A stretch of 64,000 nucleotides of DNA from Hofstenia miamia. Taxonomy: Eukaryota; Xenacoelomorpha; Acoela. The position numbers and the translations under genes are program-made. Under the pieces are notes generated by a model that was not told where the DNA came from, did not search any database, and saw only the letters and a program-made list of their open reading frames with translations. The stretch is from the NCBI GenBank assembly GCA_004352715.1, contig SCFE01000057.1, forward strand, positions 845,999 through 909,998, given 5' to 3'. This document shows, piece by piece, positions 38,984 through 52,207 of this stretch; position 1 is the stretch's first letter; each line of letters begins with the position of its first letter.

Positions 38984-41900
38984 TAATAGGTTGAAGACTT
39001 ACTAGATTTAAGCCAATAATTTTCAGTATATCTAGAAAGAATTGTGTTGGAAAGATAATAGCAGTTTTGAGATGGGAGTGCTGTCAATCACTCTAATCAA
39101 ATCTAATATGAGCATTTCCGAGATATTAGCATTAATTTGAAGAATACAAACATATAATGATATTTGGATATCTTGCATTAGTTGTGAGATAGTTAATTTC
39201 CTTTCAGCTTGATTAACTGCTGAAGATAAACGGTGCTTGACTTCCTTTATGCATTTGCATTGACAATAAATTGCAGAGAAAGTGAGCAGAATCCCTCCCA
39301 ATTAAAAGTAAGAAGGGGAAGCGGTCAGTCTAATCGGCGGAGACATTCGTGACATTTCCCCACCAGAATGGAAGTTGTGATTTACATAATTAGCCGAGAA
39401 TTATTAACTAGAAGAAGAACACAACTATACGCTTTTTACGCATATTAATTTAAAGTTTGTAACATACATACTCTAGCATTTTATATTCCAATATTCAATG
39501 TAGTCATACAAATTCCAAAAAGTTGAAGATCGTGTCAATAATTGACCCTTAAAAAGTTTTAAGCTCGTCCTGTCTTAGCATGGATTGTATGATATTTTAA
39601 GAACACTTCATTTCAAATTGTATTAATTTATTGCCTATAACAGTAGTAACAGATGATAATAAGTCATGAGTTGATGGGTCAATATATTCTAGGCGGAATG
39701 TGGCATAAGCATGACCTTGACTTAGCCCCAGCTGACCATGCTGGCTTTAATGGAAACAAACTAACGCAAGGTTAATACGAATAAGTGAACTTTTGTAAAA
39801 GAAAAATTGACAGTATTAGTCCATTTTTGCCAATTCAGACCTCTATTATTTATTACAACACTGCAAACGCAGTTTACCAACAAAATATATTGGAAATCAC
39901 ATCAGACGCTATTATTCTTATATCATGCATATAATTATTTCATAATTCCTGGCTGTCCAACTTGCAATTCTTAGAAAAGTATTCATTATTTTTTCTTCAA
40001 ATAACAATGACAACTAGTTGTAATCTACATTTGTGATGTATAAATATAAAAACTATGAATTTAATAGGAATTAACTACCTTATCAAAAAACTGCTATACA
40101 TGAGTAGTTTAATTGGATTGTTAGAAATCAAGAGTATCACAGTTTATGTATTTTTTACTTTGTTTATGTGTAATATATCATCCCATTCACATACCACGAC
40201 TTTAAAATTTTAATGTTAAGATGTGACGAACGTCAAATTATATTTGAGTAATAATTGTTTGGAGATTCTGTAAAATACATCATCCTCACGAATCAAAGCA
40301 TTTAAACACTTGGAACCTTGCTTTATCTGTACATTGCCCCAATCATTTCGAATGAATTGCAATTACTTTGTAAGAAAGTCGAATATAAAACCCAAATGCA
40401 TTATACGTTAAAGATCATTGATGAAATTGAAGCAATCTTTTAATCATAAGCATGTTTGATTGAAAATTTTCAATAAGTTTGTTTCTATTCCGTAACGTGG
40501 TATGAACCGTTTTCTGCTGCAAGACTCACATTTTTCGTTTAAGTACCTTATGTTCACATGGCTCCGTTACAAACAATGTGCTCATAGGACGATATCAGGT
40601 TTAAATTATACAGGGTTATTATAAAGTACCTAGAGAATTAATGAGCTATTAGTTTCAAACCAATGAAAAAAATTATATTTAAGCCTGATCACTAATCATT
40701 ATGTAGTGAGATGTGTTCTAGAATGCATGTGCAAGATCAACTGTTGCCGGTACAGTTGTACTAGGCATGCAGCTGCTGTCACTACAACAATAAGAAAGTT
40801 TGCAATAAGAAGACAGAATATATTCAAAGCCAGGAAATGTGAATGAGACAGTTTTCGAGATAGAGATGAATATTTAAAAATTTTCCAAGACAAACAACCG
40901 AATTAGGATCTGTATACTTCGGCTAGGCAACATACGAGATCAGGCTCCAAACAGTTGCACACATCAGGTTAAAAACTCAAATTCTAAGACTTATCTTTAA
41001 ATTTTTGGAGAAATTGGCAAAGTGTAGGTAATAAATATAGAGAAAGAATTATAGACAAAACTCGACAGCAAAGGAATAAGAGACAGATGCCGATGACAAT
41101 GATAATAGCCCGCAAAACATATGATCAACATTAAATCATATATTTTTAAAATACCAGATTTCATTTATAATATGAACACGAAAATAAGGCTTAGATAATG
41201 TAAAAAATAATTGAAAGAAATTCCACATTTTTACATTTTCAAGAACCTTAAGATATAATAAGAGCAAGCTTGTATATTCTGCTCAAATTCTTTAAAAAAA
41301 AATAAAAAATGAATTAAATAACAAGAAATAACATGGCAAAATAAAAAATATTTTAGTGATTAAAACTGCTTTAGTGCGCCATTTAGAAACTGTAATTAAT
41401 CACTTAGCCTTCATATCGAAAATGAAATAGCATATATTATTTTAACATATAAATTATATGATCAAAGAACATTTGGTAATTGGATACTTTGTATTTTGGA
41501 AGCTTTCCCTCGTGAAATCGAGACAAAATGCAATCAATAAAAGAAAAGAAGACATTATTTGAGTTTCCAAGGTTGAAGAAGCAACCGTTAATTAAGAAAA
41601 TTGCGATTTAATACTAATGTGGTTTTAGCAAACATTGTCTTTTTCACAGTTATTACACCGAAAACACTGATTTCCATTTCCCAAAGAGATAGTTCATTTT
41701 CTGTTAAATTAAACACGTGGTTTAAGAAGTTAAGTTCAGAATAAAACAAAACGATGTTAGAATTTTTAAAACAAACTAAAAATAACATCACACTTCTAAT
41801 TCATTAAATGAGGTTGGGTTGTGCATTCATTCAATTCAACCATGATGCCAAAAAACCAGTAATAAAACATAAAATTACTTAAAGAAGTGTGAACTAATTC

Positions 41901-42447
41901 ATAACGACAAGGCAGAATTACAATAACTGTTTCACTTAAATAAATCCCCTTATCAAGCATAAAGACCATATTCCTTTGATAAAGTTAGGTAAAGTGGGAA
42001 CGCTTAATTCAATTGGCGGGATACACCATGAGTTACATAATTTTAACAGAGCAAGGTTAAATTCAAATATTACATATGCTTCTGCTCTTAATCCCAATAA
42101 TTTCAGAGTGGTTTTAAATAATACTTTTCTAGCACTTGAAGAGTGAATTTGAAGCAAAAGATTATGAAAGATTAAGAGTCACATGGGATCAAAGTAGACA
42201 TTGTTGTGATTAGGATTGTATATTCTATTTTGCATTCCAAAACAAATCGTCGGTGAGCTGCATATAAGCAAAAACCCAGAATGGATTGCATCAAACTTTA
42301 AATGAATATTATCTAAGTATACACCACGTTTCAAGATTAGGTGGTATAGATTTTCCAAATCTCATTTCATTGATATTGATCCATAAATATAGTTATGACA
42401 TCTGAAGCATCTTAAGACATATAGATTAAAATATAACTTCGTGATCT

Positions 42448-42764
42448 CAGGCTTCTCTGTGGGACAATTTTTTCTGTCCCATCCCATGTGATTCCCATTA
42501 TAATATTAATATGGAATAAATTTCAACTAAAATTATTAAATTTATGAAAGTTGAGATTTAGTCTCTACTAAATAGGACTACATCCACAAAGAAGCATACA
42601 AATGATAAAATTTATTGACTTTATTAACTTTAACACTCAAAAGTATATTCTAACTATGACAATATCAGGTATCGACTACCATAGGAAATAAAAAATTGTG
42701 TTGTTCCCTCCCATCAAATGGGACATTTTCAATGGGATTCTCATGGGAATGTTATTCAACAGTG
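42448..42764. mobile_element. hAT-like non-autonomous element, GGGATGGGAC family, copy 1
   Basis: This 317 bp element starts CAGGCTTCTCTG and ends TTCAACAGTG. It is flanked by CGTGATCT (42440-42447) and TGTGATCT (42765-42772), 7 of 8 identical. GTCCCATCCCAT, CCCATTATAA, TCAAATGGGACA and ATGGGA motifs sit near the ends. It is an inverted copy of 51900-52207: both share aattattaaatttatgaaa, a TATCGACT(A/G)CCAT block and the end motifs in mirrored order. Confidence 0.82.
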
Positions 42765-43088
42765 TGTGATCTAAACAGTTTATACTAGTATTGAAAAAAA
42801 TTATGAGATTCATTGAAAAAAATTTGCACTACGTGTAGAGCATATACATACTTAATATATTTTTTTTTTCATTGGGATATTATTTGAGTGTAGATTTGGG
42901 TTTCATAAGGACAGTGAGTTGAACTAGATTCGTCGCGCGTTGATCTATATTTCTGTAAAGATATAATTTCAAATATTTACTTTTTCAGTTATAATATATA
43001 ACATTTTGCAAAAAAATAGATAATTGAAAACAAATATAGTAAAATGTATTTTAAAGGTCCATTTATTGCAATATTTTGAATTTGGGGG

Positions 43089-43303
43089 GGGGGCTTCGTC
43101 ATGTTAACGATTGCTCAANNNNNNNNNNNNNNNNNNNNNNNNNNNNNNNNNNNNNNNNNNNNNNNNNNNNNNNNNNNNNNNNNNNNNNNNNNNNNNNNNN
43201 NNNNNNNNNNNNNNNNNNNNNNNNNNNNNNNNNNNNNNNNNNNNNNNNNNNNNNNNNNNNNNNNNNNNNNNNNGGGGGCTTCGTCATGTTAACGATTGCT
43301 CAA
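43089..43303. repeat. Identical 30 bp on both sides of a 155 bp gap
   Basis: The 30 bases starting gggggcttcgtcatg occur at 43089-43118 and at 43274-43303, directly bordering the N gap at 43119-43273. Frames that appear to span this region consist mainly of N. Confidence 0.85.
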
Positions 43304-44539
43304 CTTGTTCACAAATGAAAGGTGTCCCACATCTCAAAATCCTGCTGCGCTCTTGTATTCATGAATTTGATTAAAAAAATTTACTTTAAGCAAAAGTACA
43401 AGATTAATGAGGACAGGGACGAAAAAAACATAATATAAGAAATCCAGTCAGTGGAAATGTCGCAAGCTCTCATAACTCTACTCTTAAAAAATCAGGTGAG
43501 TCGAAGGAAAATAACGTGCCGCTTTTCAGAAGCATATTGCTTGCAAAATTCGATCTAGAAAACGGAATATTGACCACAGTAACCAGACTTAAAACTAAAT
43601 CATCGTTATATAAAATGAGAGCAATTTCGATAATGACCATTTATCGCTCATAGGAAGAAAGGTGCTGCGCGTTTACAAACAAAAAGTGGCGCCGTGATAA
43701 TTTAACGGAAGTCTTCTGTGGATTTCAAAGGTGAGCCGACAAATGACAAAGTAATTAGGAAATGTCATGCGGTGTTAATGGAAATGCCGAAGGAGCCAAT
43801 AGAAAATGGAATTCTAGCAGCTCGATAAAACTATCTCGTCTAATTTACTTGTTTCATAATCATGCTTATGTAAAATAATAGGTCAGCAAAAGTACATGTA
43901 GATCTCAGTTATGACGATCAGAAAATTCAGATTTTTTCAAAAAAGTTTATCAAAATCCAATATGACTGCCCAATAGCCGTAAAACTTACATGAATAAATC
44001 AACAAGAAAAACACGAAAGATTTACAAGTGTTTGATAACTCAATTATTACAGTCATTCCGAATTTAATCAAAATTGCATTCCTAGTGGTCGATCAGGCAT
44101 AATTATTGTATTTTAGCCTAAAAATCTTAAAATTAAATTTGTTAGGTTCGTGCGCACAATGGCCCTTACTTTAAAAATCGAATCGTTTTTAATTAGCTTA
44201 GTCAATCACTGGGGGTAAAAACCAAAATAATTTAATAAGACAACGTGTGTCTAAAAAGCAAAACAATAGACCGATAGCATAAAATACACTGAATTTCAAG
44301 TACGTACTTCGAAATAATTAGCAATAAGATCATTTTCGGCATAAAGCATGAAAAAAGGTACAAACAGAGCATTGACACATTTACTCACCGTGTCGTAATG
44401 AATGTTTTTTGAAAATAAATACTAATTAATGAAAAATGATTCTTTATTGACATTATATTCCCCAAACGTCTACTTCCATCACATCGGTACGACGTAACTC
44501 CAGCATTACGGCAAATGCAGAATGCTATTATACACGCAC

Positions 44540-44542
<3 letters not shown>

Positions 44543-44573
<31 letters not shown>

Positions 44574-44790
44574 NNNNNNNNNNNNNNNNNNNNNNNNNNN
44601 NNNNNNNNNNNNNNNNNNNNNNNNNNNNNNNNNNNNNNNNNNNNNNNNNNNNNNNNNNNNNNNNNNNNNNNNNNNNNNNNNNNNNNNNNNNNNNNNNNNN
44701 NNNNNNNNNNNNNNNNNNNNNNNNNNNNNNNNNNNNNNNNNNNNNNNNNNNNNNNNNNNNNNNNNNNNNNNNNNNNNNTATATATATATA
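44543..44790. repeat. (TA)n array with N gap 44574-44778
   Basis: A TA run preceded by a short CA stretch, a 205-base gap, then TA again. Frames spanning it are artefacts. Confidence 0.92.
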
Positions 44791-44953
44791 CGCCAAGTAC
44801 ATGTGTTCAAGCGTGCCTGACACGCCTTGACAAAATCAAAGTATATTTTTTCTTGCTACTATATCAGTTCATATGAATTGATTACGTTTGTGTTATTGAT
44901 GGCAACCTAAAAGCTTGCTTGCAATGAAATACAATGCAATATTACCATGCAAT

Positions 44954-45159
44954 CAGGAGTGTACTCGAGCAAGTGCTCAAGGGAGGCTTAGCCCAACTTG
45001 TTAAATTTGACTGGGGACCCAGCCCCCTTGTTAAGGTTATGTTATGGTTTGTGGTGTTGTATTTTAATTGTTTAATAACAAAATTTGGTCAAAATATAAC
45101 ATAAAAATATCAGTTCTCAAATATGGAGCCTCCCTTGTTAATTATTTAGGAGTCGAGCC

Positions 45160-45162
<3 letters not shown>
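44954..45162. mobile_element. Candidate small inverted-repeat element next to a (TA)n array
   Basis: The left end CAGGAGTGTACTCGAGC and the right end read inward, CAGGGCTCGACTCC, are loosely alike, and both are followed by AAGGGAGGCT at a similar distance. The right end abuts the (TA)n array at 45163. No target duplication can be read because of that array. Confidence 0.4.

Positions 45163-45205
<43 letters not shown>
45163..45205. repeat. (TA)n array abutting a candidate element
   Basis: An uninterrupted TA run of about 42 bases directly after the inverted-repeat end at 45162. Confidence 0.92.
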
Positions 45206-45210
<5 letters not shown>

Positions 45211-48200
45211 ACTAAATAAGCATTAAAAAATTTTTGCAAATACATATTTCCAAAACTTCAATATATGAGGCTCAGCCTCAGGCCAAAATATATGCTAAAA
45301 TGATAATTCATACAAAACTTTTGAGAAATTACTTTGTAATTAATGTAATGCGATATTTGTGCTCATTTTCTGACGAATTTATTCAAATTTCTTACAAACC
45401 TTTCACATAAACGGTAATGAAAAACGCAAAGACAAATTGGTCGCCCCAATTCATCACTCTATTTATACTATACATGTATAGTATATGAGGGGTGAGTTTA
45501 CTAACTTAACAGTCAACTAAATACCCAAAGTTCAGAAAAGGTCCCAGCTACATTGAGTGGCGGGTCCGATACTGTGTCCTCTACGTGGCCTTACAAAAAA
45601 TGATGTACCCCATGGTTCAATCAATAAAATCAAGGAAATTACACTAACATATTAGATTTATCCGGTATTCTGAACTAGATTTCATTGTTCAATTAAAAAG
45701 TCAAAGCAAGAACAATGTATATGTCATAATTCTTTCGGTGATAAATGGAGGAGGGGCAATTCGAAAAGAGAATAATTGAGACTACGCACCCCTGAAAAGT
45801 ACTATTTTTTAACAAAAACTAAAATTTATAGGAAATATGTATTTTGAATGTACTGCACTTTTCTCATAGGAAGGTATTTAAAAAAAATTATATGCAAATA
45901 AGAATTGTTAAAATCATAAATCCTCCCTCCCTATAGATGCACATTGTACAAGGTATCCACAACAAAATTCAAGTATTCTTTAAATATGAACTAACATATA
46001 TATTCATAAGCTGTGAACGAAATAATCACACGTTGAAATGTGAAAGGCTAAACAAATAATTGAAACAGTTGGGTCTCTTTTTCATTCAAAAGCCAATTTT
46101 CTAAGAAGATTACCAACTTTGATAAGATAGCGTTAAACTTATAGTAGAATGCATTAATGCGCAAACTAAACAACTCTTAGAAACCTTAGAAGCAATTTGA
46201 CACTCTACTGAGGATCTAAACACACAAATGCGAACTTGTTGTAAATATACAAATATTAGTATTGCAACAAAGAACCATTCATTAAAATATAAAGAAACAG
46301 TGAGCTAAATGTTGTGAAATTCATTTTTAAACATATTTCTTTAAAAAGTTTTGAAAAAAATACTTTTAGCTATCATTATACTTCGGGATAATTGATTGAT
46401 AATTGAATTATTGAAGTGATGATTGATCTTATAATTTGATTGTTGAACAGCCGTAAACACTATGATACAAACATTAAAAAAAGAAAATTACTTTTATAAA
46501 TTAATTAACTTTAATATTCATACTTAGCTCTGTTAAAAAATGTTTTAAGAGTAAAATGCTCTTAAATCAATATTAAAACCCCACAATGTAGGCGTTTAAT
46601 GAAATAGCAAACTGTCAAATATCAATAGCTTTGTGGCATATATAAAATGTCTAAATTGGTTAGTCAACATTTTTGTTGATGCTGAACTTGATGATGCTAA
46701 ATTAAAATACTTTCTTAATTCATTTAGTTAACCTTAAGCTGTCGTAAGATTTTTGAGGGTTTTATGAAATCGCTTATGACTCACAAACTAATAAAAATGT
46801 TTTAAATTAGAAAGCACCTTTCATTTTCGTTTGACACTGGGCCCGATCGAAGGCGAACGACCAGCCTCAGTGGGTTTGCACCCTCTATCTATATAAAAAG
46901 AAACACTTAAGATTAGCTGTTGCTCCCATGACCTTTCGAACATTTGCGATGAAGAGAATTTAAAAATTTTTTTAAAATTCTCAATGAAAAATAGTGATTC
47001 TTTTCAAGCACTTCTGCGACAGCGATATACTATTTACAAATTTTCCAAATTAGATCGGAGCACTTTCACGAATGGATGTGGCCACATATCAGGATTTCCA
47101 ATTTCAAAAAAGGCTTAGAGAAAATTGTTAGTCTTATTAAAAGGAAATAGACAGTTTAAGATCAAATGTCTAACTTGCAGATTTGAAATTCATTGGGAAG
47201 TAAAAATATAAAAATATTATTAAAACATGATAGTAAACGAAATAATAAGTAATTCTTCTTAACATCACAAAAATTCAAAAACAATTTCAAAAAAACCGAA
47301 CTACAATCAACAGTGAATAAATTGCTGCAAATAAGATTTGCCCAACGGAAATAAAAAGACTGCTATTCAGCTTCAATTGATAATTTTCAAATTTCAGGCT
47401 TTGTTATATTTATGTTTCAGTGCATTTCTTAGGTCTAGCTGCTTGGCATTTCAAAGAATATTTAATAGAATTTCATAATTTGTCAAAATTTCTTTCCAAA
47501 TTCGCACATCATTTTTAAGAAGACTATGAATACTTAATGAATCCCGAATTCACGGAAGTATACTGGCTGTAGCTTAGAATTCAAGACAATCTTTAAATAT
47601 TTAGATTTTTAATTTCAGTTCCAGTGAGCAGTTTGGAAGTTACACTAAGGATTAGAAATAACTAATTAAATTTATACCTTATTGAAATTTTTCTTTAGTC
47701 GAAGCTTTGTATAAAAATAGATTGCTAAATGTCCAGATAGTATAATATTAAATATCAAAAAATCGATTTCGCAATGTCCGACTTTCTTCACACGAACAGA
47801 AAAGTTTGAAATTGAAAAATTATAATACCCAAAAATTTCAAAAGCAATGATTTGGAGAAATAAAAAGTATTTTGAAAAGCACCCATGTTTACAAATAATG
47901 CATGATTACATGTAAATATGAACACACAAAATATTCTTGTGTTATACAATTCTTGATTGTCATGCCAGTTATTTTGCTTGGAAATAATTAAGTTAACATA
48001 AATTTAGATTACTTATAATGATGAAAACAAAAGGAGAGTGATTTTCCCATTTTAAACTTTCTAATAAGAACTTTAAACTGTCTTAATTCTTTTAAAATGT
48101 CAACAGAACTCTCTGAAATTAATGCCAATGTAAGTTGCCTGAAATTTCTGACACTGGTAACCTGAATATTTTATGAATTACTTTACTAATGGGAAATGTC

Positions 48201-50728
48201 ACTATTGAATTAAAAGTAGCGGGAACCGCCTCTGAGTGAGAAATACATTGACTTGCCCTGCTATTATAATTTTCAGTTGTCACTGTGCGACACTAATCCC
48301 AATCGCATATTACAAAAGGTGACATGCAATGCAAATGAATTTCTTAGACACTTGGTCTAATTACAATTGTCTCATGACGGAATTAAGTCGAATGACTAAA
48401 AATCGGTAAACACCAATCAAATTATGACATTAGTACACTTGAGTCAAGAGAAAAAATATTAGTTACTGTGACTAATGTAATTTAGCCGAAGCCGTATTAT
48501 TAAACATTGTTAAAGTGTCAATTTAAATGAAATGAGTATACATCTGCTTTGTTAAAATTGTAATTTCATTCTGATATATGTCAAAGACAACAATCTACAC
48601 TAATAAACTCTAAAAATGATAAAAAAATTCAAAACATGAATAACAGTTGCTTGATTAAAAAGGCATCATTGCAAAATTGCAAGAATGCATAAAATTTTTC
48701 ACTGTAGAGCAGCAAAAAAATTCTTTCGCATTTTCAAAACGTTGAAAACGTACCAAAATAGAAAATCCAATTTATAAAAATGTAAACATTATCCTAATAA
48801 TTCAAAACATCCAATTTCATTCACTACACTTAAGAGTCGGTTGAAAGGAATTATATAAATTAGTGAATCGTGTAGACACGCTATAATTAATCGAAAACAA
48901 ATAGCGTAAATAGTAAAGCCAATAACTAACTTCCAGAATTTTTTCGAACGCAGAATATTTAGGCCGCAGCGAGGACACTGAAGCCGCAAGTCGCATAACG
49001 GAACGCACTAATTATTCAGGACATTTTCTAAATCAAAATAGCAAAAAATGTGTTGAACTGCTTGCGTTTGCAACTATTGCCAATAATTTAAATATTACCT
49101 AAATTGAATTTGCAAAATTCTAAATATAAAAGTTTTATAGTTTGTATTATAGTTCAAAATAATATCTTTGTACATCAATTCAATGAAATTATTACAGTAA
49201 AATTCCACCAATTAAAGAAAAATGTCCACGATAAAATTGTGTTTAACAACATATACTATTAAACAAATTTTTGCTAATAAAAATTAGAGCCCTTACAAGC
49301 CTAATCACTTCACGGCGCAAACTGCTATAATATTGATCATTCTTAGAAAAATATACAACTACGGTTCGAAAAATTGAAAATGCATGACTCGATTCATAAA
49401 TTTGTTTGATGTCAAGTTCGAAATGCTTCAACTTTGATGCATCTAAACTCAATATTATAATCTAATCACACAATTTATGCAAATGTCATTAAAGTGAGTA
49501 GACAAATAGATGGAGAAGAGTTAAAAAAGAAATGGGTAAGAGAACTCGAGAAGTACAGCGGGTGAACCTTCCAGTTGCAATACACTGTTGGTAAAACTCC
49601 GTGGGGAGATGATAATTCACAGATGGACACTTGTTTCAAGCACCCTTCACTACTGATTAGAATTCAGTTAAATATATATTCGCTGAGAGAGAACAATGTG
49701 TGCCGAGAGGAGACAAACATAATTCTGGAAGTGTTTTACCCAGCATTTACGATAAAATCGTTTACTTTAAATGTTCATTTCCAGTGACAAGCAAATCTTT
49801 TCATTGTCGATAATATAACTGAGCATTTGTAATATTTTAATGTTGATGAAGCCCAAAATAATTTTAACCTATATAAGACCCGAATTTGGCAAAATTATTA
49901 TGATGGTTAAGGCGCCTTCCTATACAATTTTGAACCGGGAGGTTCTATTTTTTTCAAAAAAATTAGAGCTATTTAAGATGCCTTTTATTCAATGGAGTAG
50001 AATTTTTTTGAAAAAATATTTTTATCCAAAAAAAATTATTACTTATCACAAAATTGAATTAAAAGAACCCAAATTTTTTATATTGTTTAGATAGTTTTTG
50101 TAAGGGGGAAGCAACCATCTGCCTTCCTCATCTAAAGCAACGCGTGTGGTTAAATCTTGTCGACCTATTGTGATAAGAAATAAACTGTTATATTTGAAAT
50201 ATTTGCAATAAACAACTACAATTGCTCTTCAATGTAAAATCAAACATTGCAATTAATGTAAACTAAACTTTTATCTACTACTATAATTTTGAGCAGAAAT
50301 GTTGAAATCACAAAAAATTATTCAAAAACTAAACCGGCCAAATTACAACAATTTGCTAGCAAACCCAACTTTACAAGATGAGTGGTAAATGGATTGGGTT
50401 GGCTGGAACGATGCGTGCTTAGGCCAAAAATGTAGTTGCCAGGTCGACAAAACAGACCGAATATGGATCAAACAAATGTATATAATTTGAATCTCCGATA
50501 AAAATGAAAATGAAATGAACTGAATAAAAATTTGAAATTATTTTTTGAGCAATTTTTGCATTTTCAAATTACCATTTATTAACTATTTTTTTATATAGGT
50601 AGGCATTTTCAAAACATCATGAAGTGAAGTTATCATCTATCTAGTGACGAACGAGATTTGTAAAAGCCAACATCCACATTCATATATTTCATTCTTAACA
50701 TTTATTAAGATACATGATTATATTTACG

Positions 50729-50838
50729 GGCAGAAATGGGCGAAATTTTTTACTCGAAAAGGTAGGGCTAGGCCAGTTATGGGCCAAACGAGGGGCGCAC
50801 CGGGTACGGGTCGGATAACACCGACCCATTTACAACTC
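50729..50838. mobile_element. Candidate 110 bp MITE with 8 bp target duplication
   Basis: The segment is flanked by TATTTACG (50721-50728) and TATTTACA (50839-50846), 7 of 8 identical. Its ends, GGCAGAAATGGGCG and, read inward from the right, GAGTTGTAAATGGGTCGG, share AAATGGG. It is GC-rich against its surroundings, with CGGGTACGGGTCGG inside. The 77-codon frame at 50644-50877 crosses it and is not a gene. Confidence 0.5.
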
Positions 50839-51899
50839 TATTTACAAGTACACTTACAACTCAATGCTAAACAATAAAATAAAAATGCAAAGGCTTTGCT
50901 AATAATTGTTTATTTGCAATAAATAATTGAAAATTTGGAATTGAAAAACATATTCCACATTTTTTTAAAAAAATGGCTTTTCAATATGTTTGAGAGCACT
51001 ACGAGAAATGAGAAAAAAATGAGTTTGAAATCTTGCAATGCAAGCCTATGATAATGCTACAATGTCTAAGAGTGACGTTACGTAATACCTGATGATATAA
51101 TGTGTTACCATAGAAATATTTTAATGACTTCTTTGATAGTACGCAAAATAATATTTCTAAAAATATCTTACTCCATTTTTAAATTTACAATTTTTTTGGT
51201 ATCAAAAAGGAATTTTTCATGAGCAAATTCATGTTTTTCAAATAGAACTAACGAAATAACTAATGAAAAGCTATAAAAAATAGAAAAAAAATTGAAAAAA
51301 TAGTGTCTAAGTACATTTTGTAAAAATTTAAAAAACTAAGAGTGATATTCAATATATTTAGAGAAAAATTACTAAAGATAACTATGAGCTGGTTATTAAA
51401 ATAATTCAATTAGTTGTCCTGAAGTAAAGTCGCTTCAAATATGAAACTAAGATGCCTTTATCAAAAAAATAACACAAATGGTGCATATAACACTTAAAAC
51501 GAATTCAATTTTGAAAATTGAAATGGCAACGAGCGTCTAGACGTGGTTTTAATAAAAACAAGAGCTTGAGGTATTCTAAAACTCATTTTTGATAATGATA
51601 AAAATAATTGCAAAGGAATAAGCAGACTGTGTGTCTTTGTACAGCAACTAAATGATTACATAAATTGAAAAAAGAGGCGAAATTTGAATAAGAATGAGTA
51701 GAGCTGAATTCATGGCAGAATGGGAAGCTCTCTTCTAACAACCATCTCACATTACATACAATTAGTAATTATTTGTATAAAATGTACAAGATCAGTAATT
51801 TAGAAAATTACGTTAGAAATTTTTTATATTGATAAACGAATATGTCGAATGAAATTAAGTATCCAAATATATGAAATACAAATAGTGTTCCTGCATCTT

Positions 51900-52207
51900 C
51901 AGTGTTGTCAATACGAAACACCCCATGGGATGGGATGGGATGGGACAGCACACATTTGTATTTATCATGGCAGTCGATACTTAATTATGTAAAATAAATT
52001 TAGACTGAAAGTTAATAAATACAATACATTTGATCGTTTGGTATTTGTAGCCCTATATTGTAGAGATAAAACCTACATTTTCATAAATTTAATAATTCTA
52101 TTTGAACTGTATTCCTGTAATGGGAATCTCAAGGGATGGGATGGGACACGCAACAAAATGCCATGGAATTGGTTGGGACAAAAAAATATGTTCCATGGAA
52201 AAGCCTG
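51900..52207. mobile_element. hAT-like non-autonomous element, GGGATGGGAC family, copy 2
   Basis: This 308 bp element starts CAGTGTTGTCAATACG and ends GGAAAAGCCTG. It is flanked by TGCATCTT (51892-51899) and TACATCTC (52208-52215), which differ by two transitions. It begins with tandem GGGAT units (51925-51945) and has GGGATGGGATGGGACAC near the other end. It is in opposite orientation to copy 1. Small frames at 52038-52317 on both strands fall inside it and are not genes. Confidence 0.82.

Noticed and set aside
40699-40893. 64-codon minus frame, with a CAGGGTTATTATAAAGT word nearby at 40613 suggesting a transposon end.
   Set aside because: No partner end and no recognisable transposase on either strand.
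46840-46885. GC-rich hairpin-like stretch (CACTGGGC ... GCCTCAGTG).
   Set aside because: Too short and imperfect to assign; no flanking duplication.
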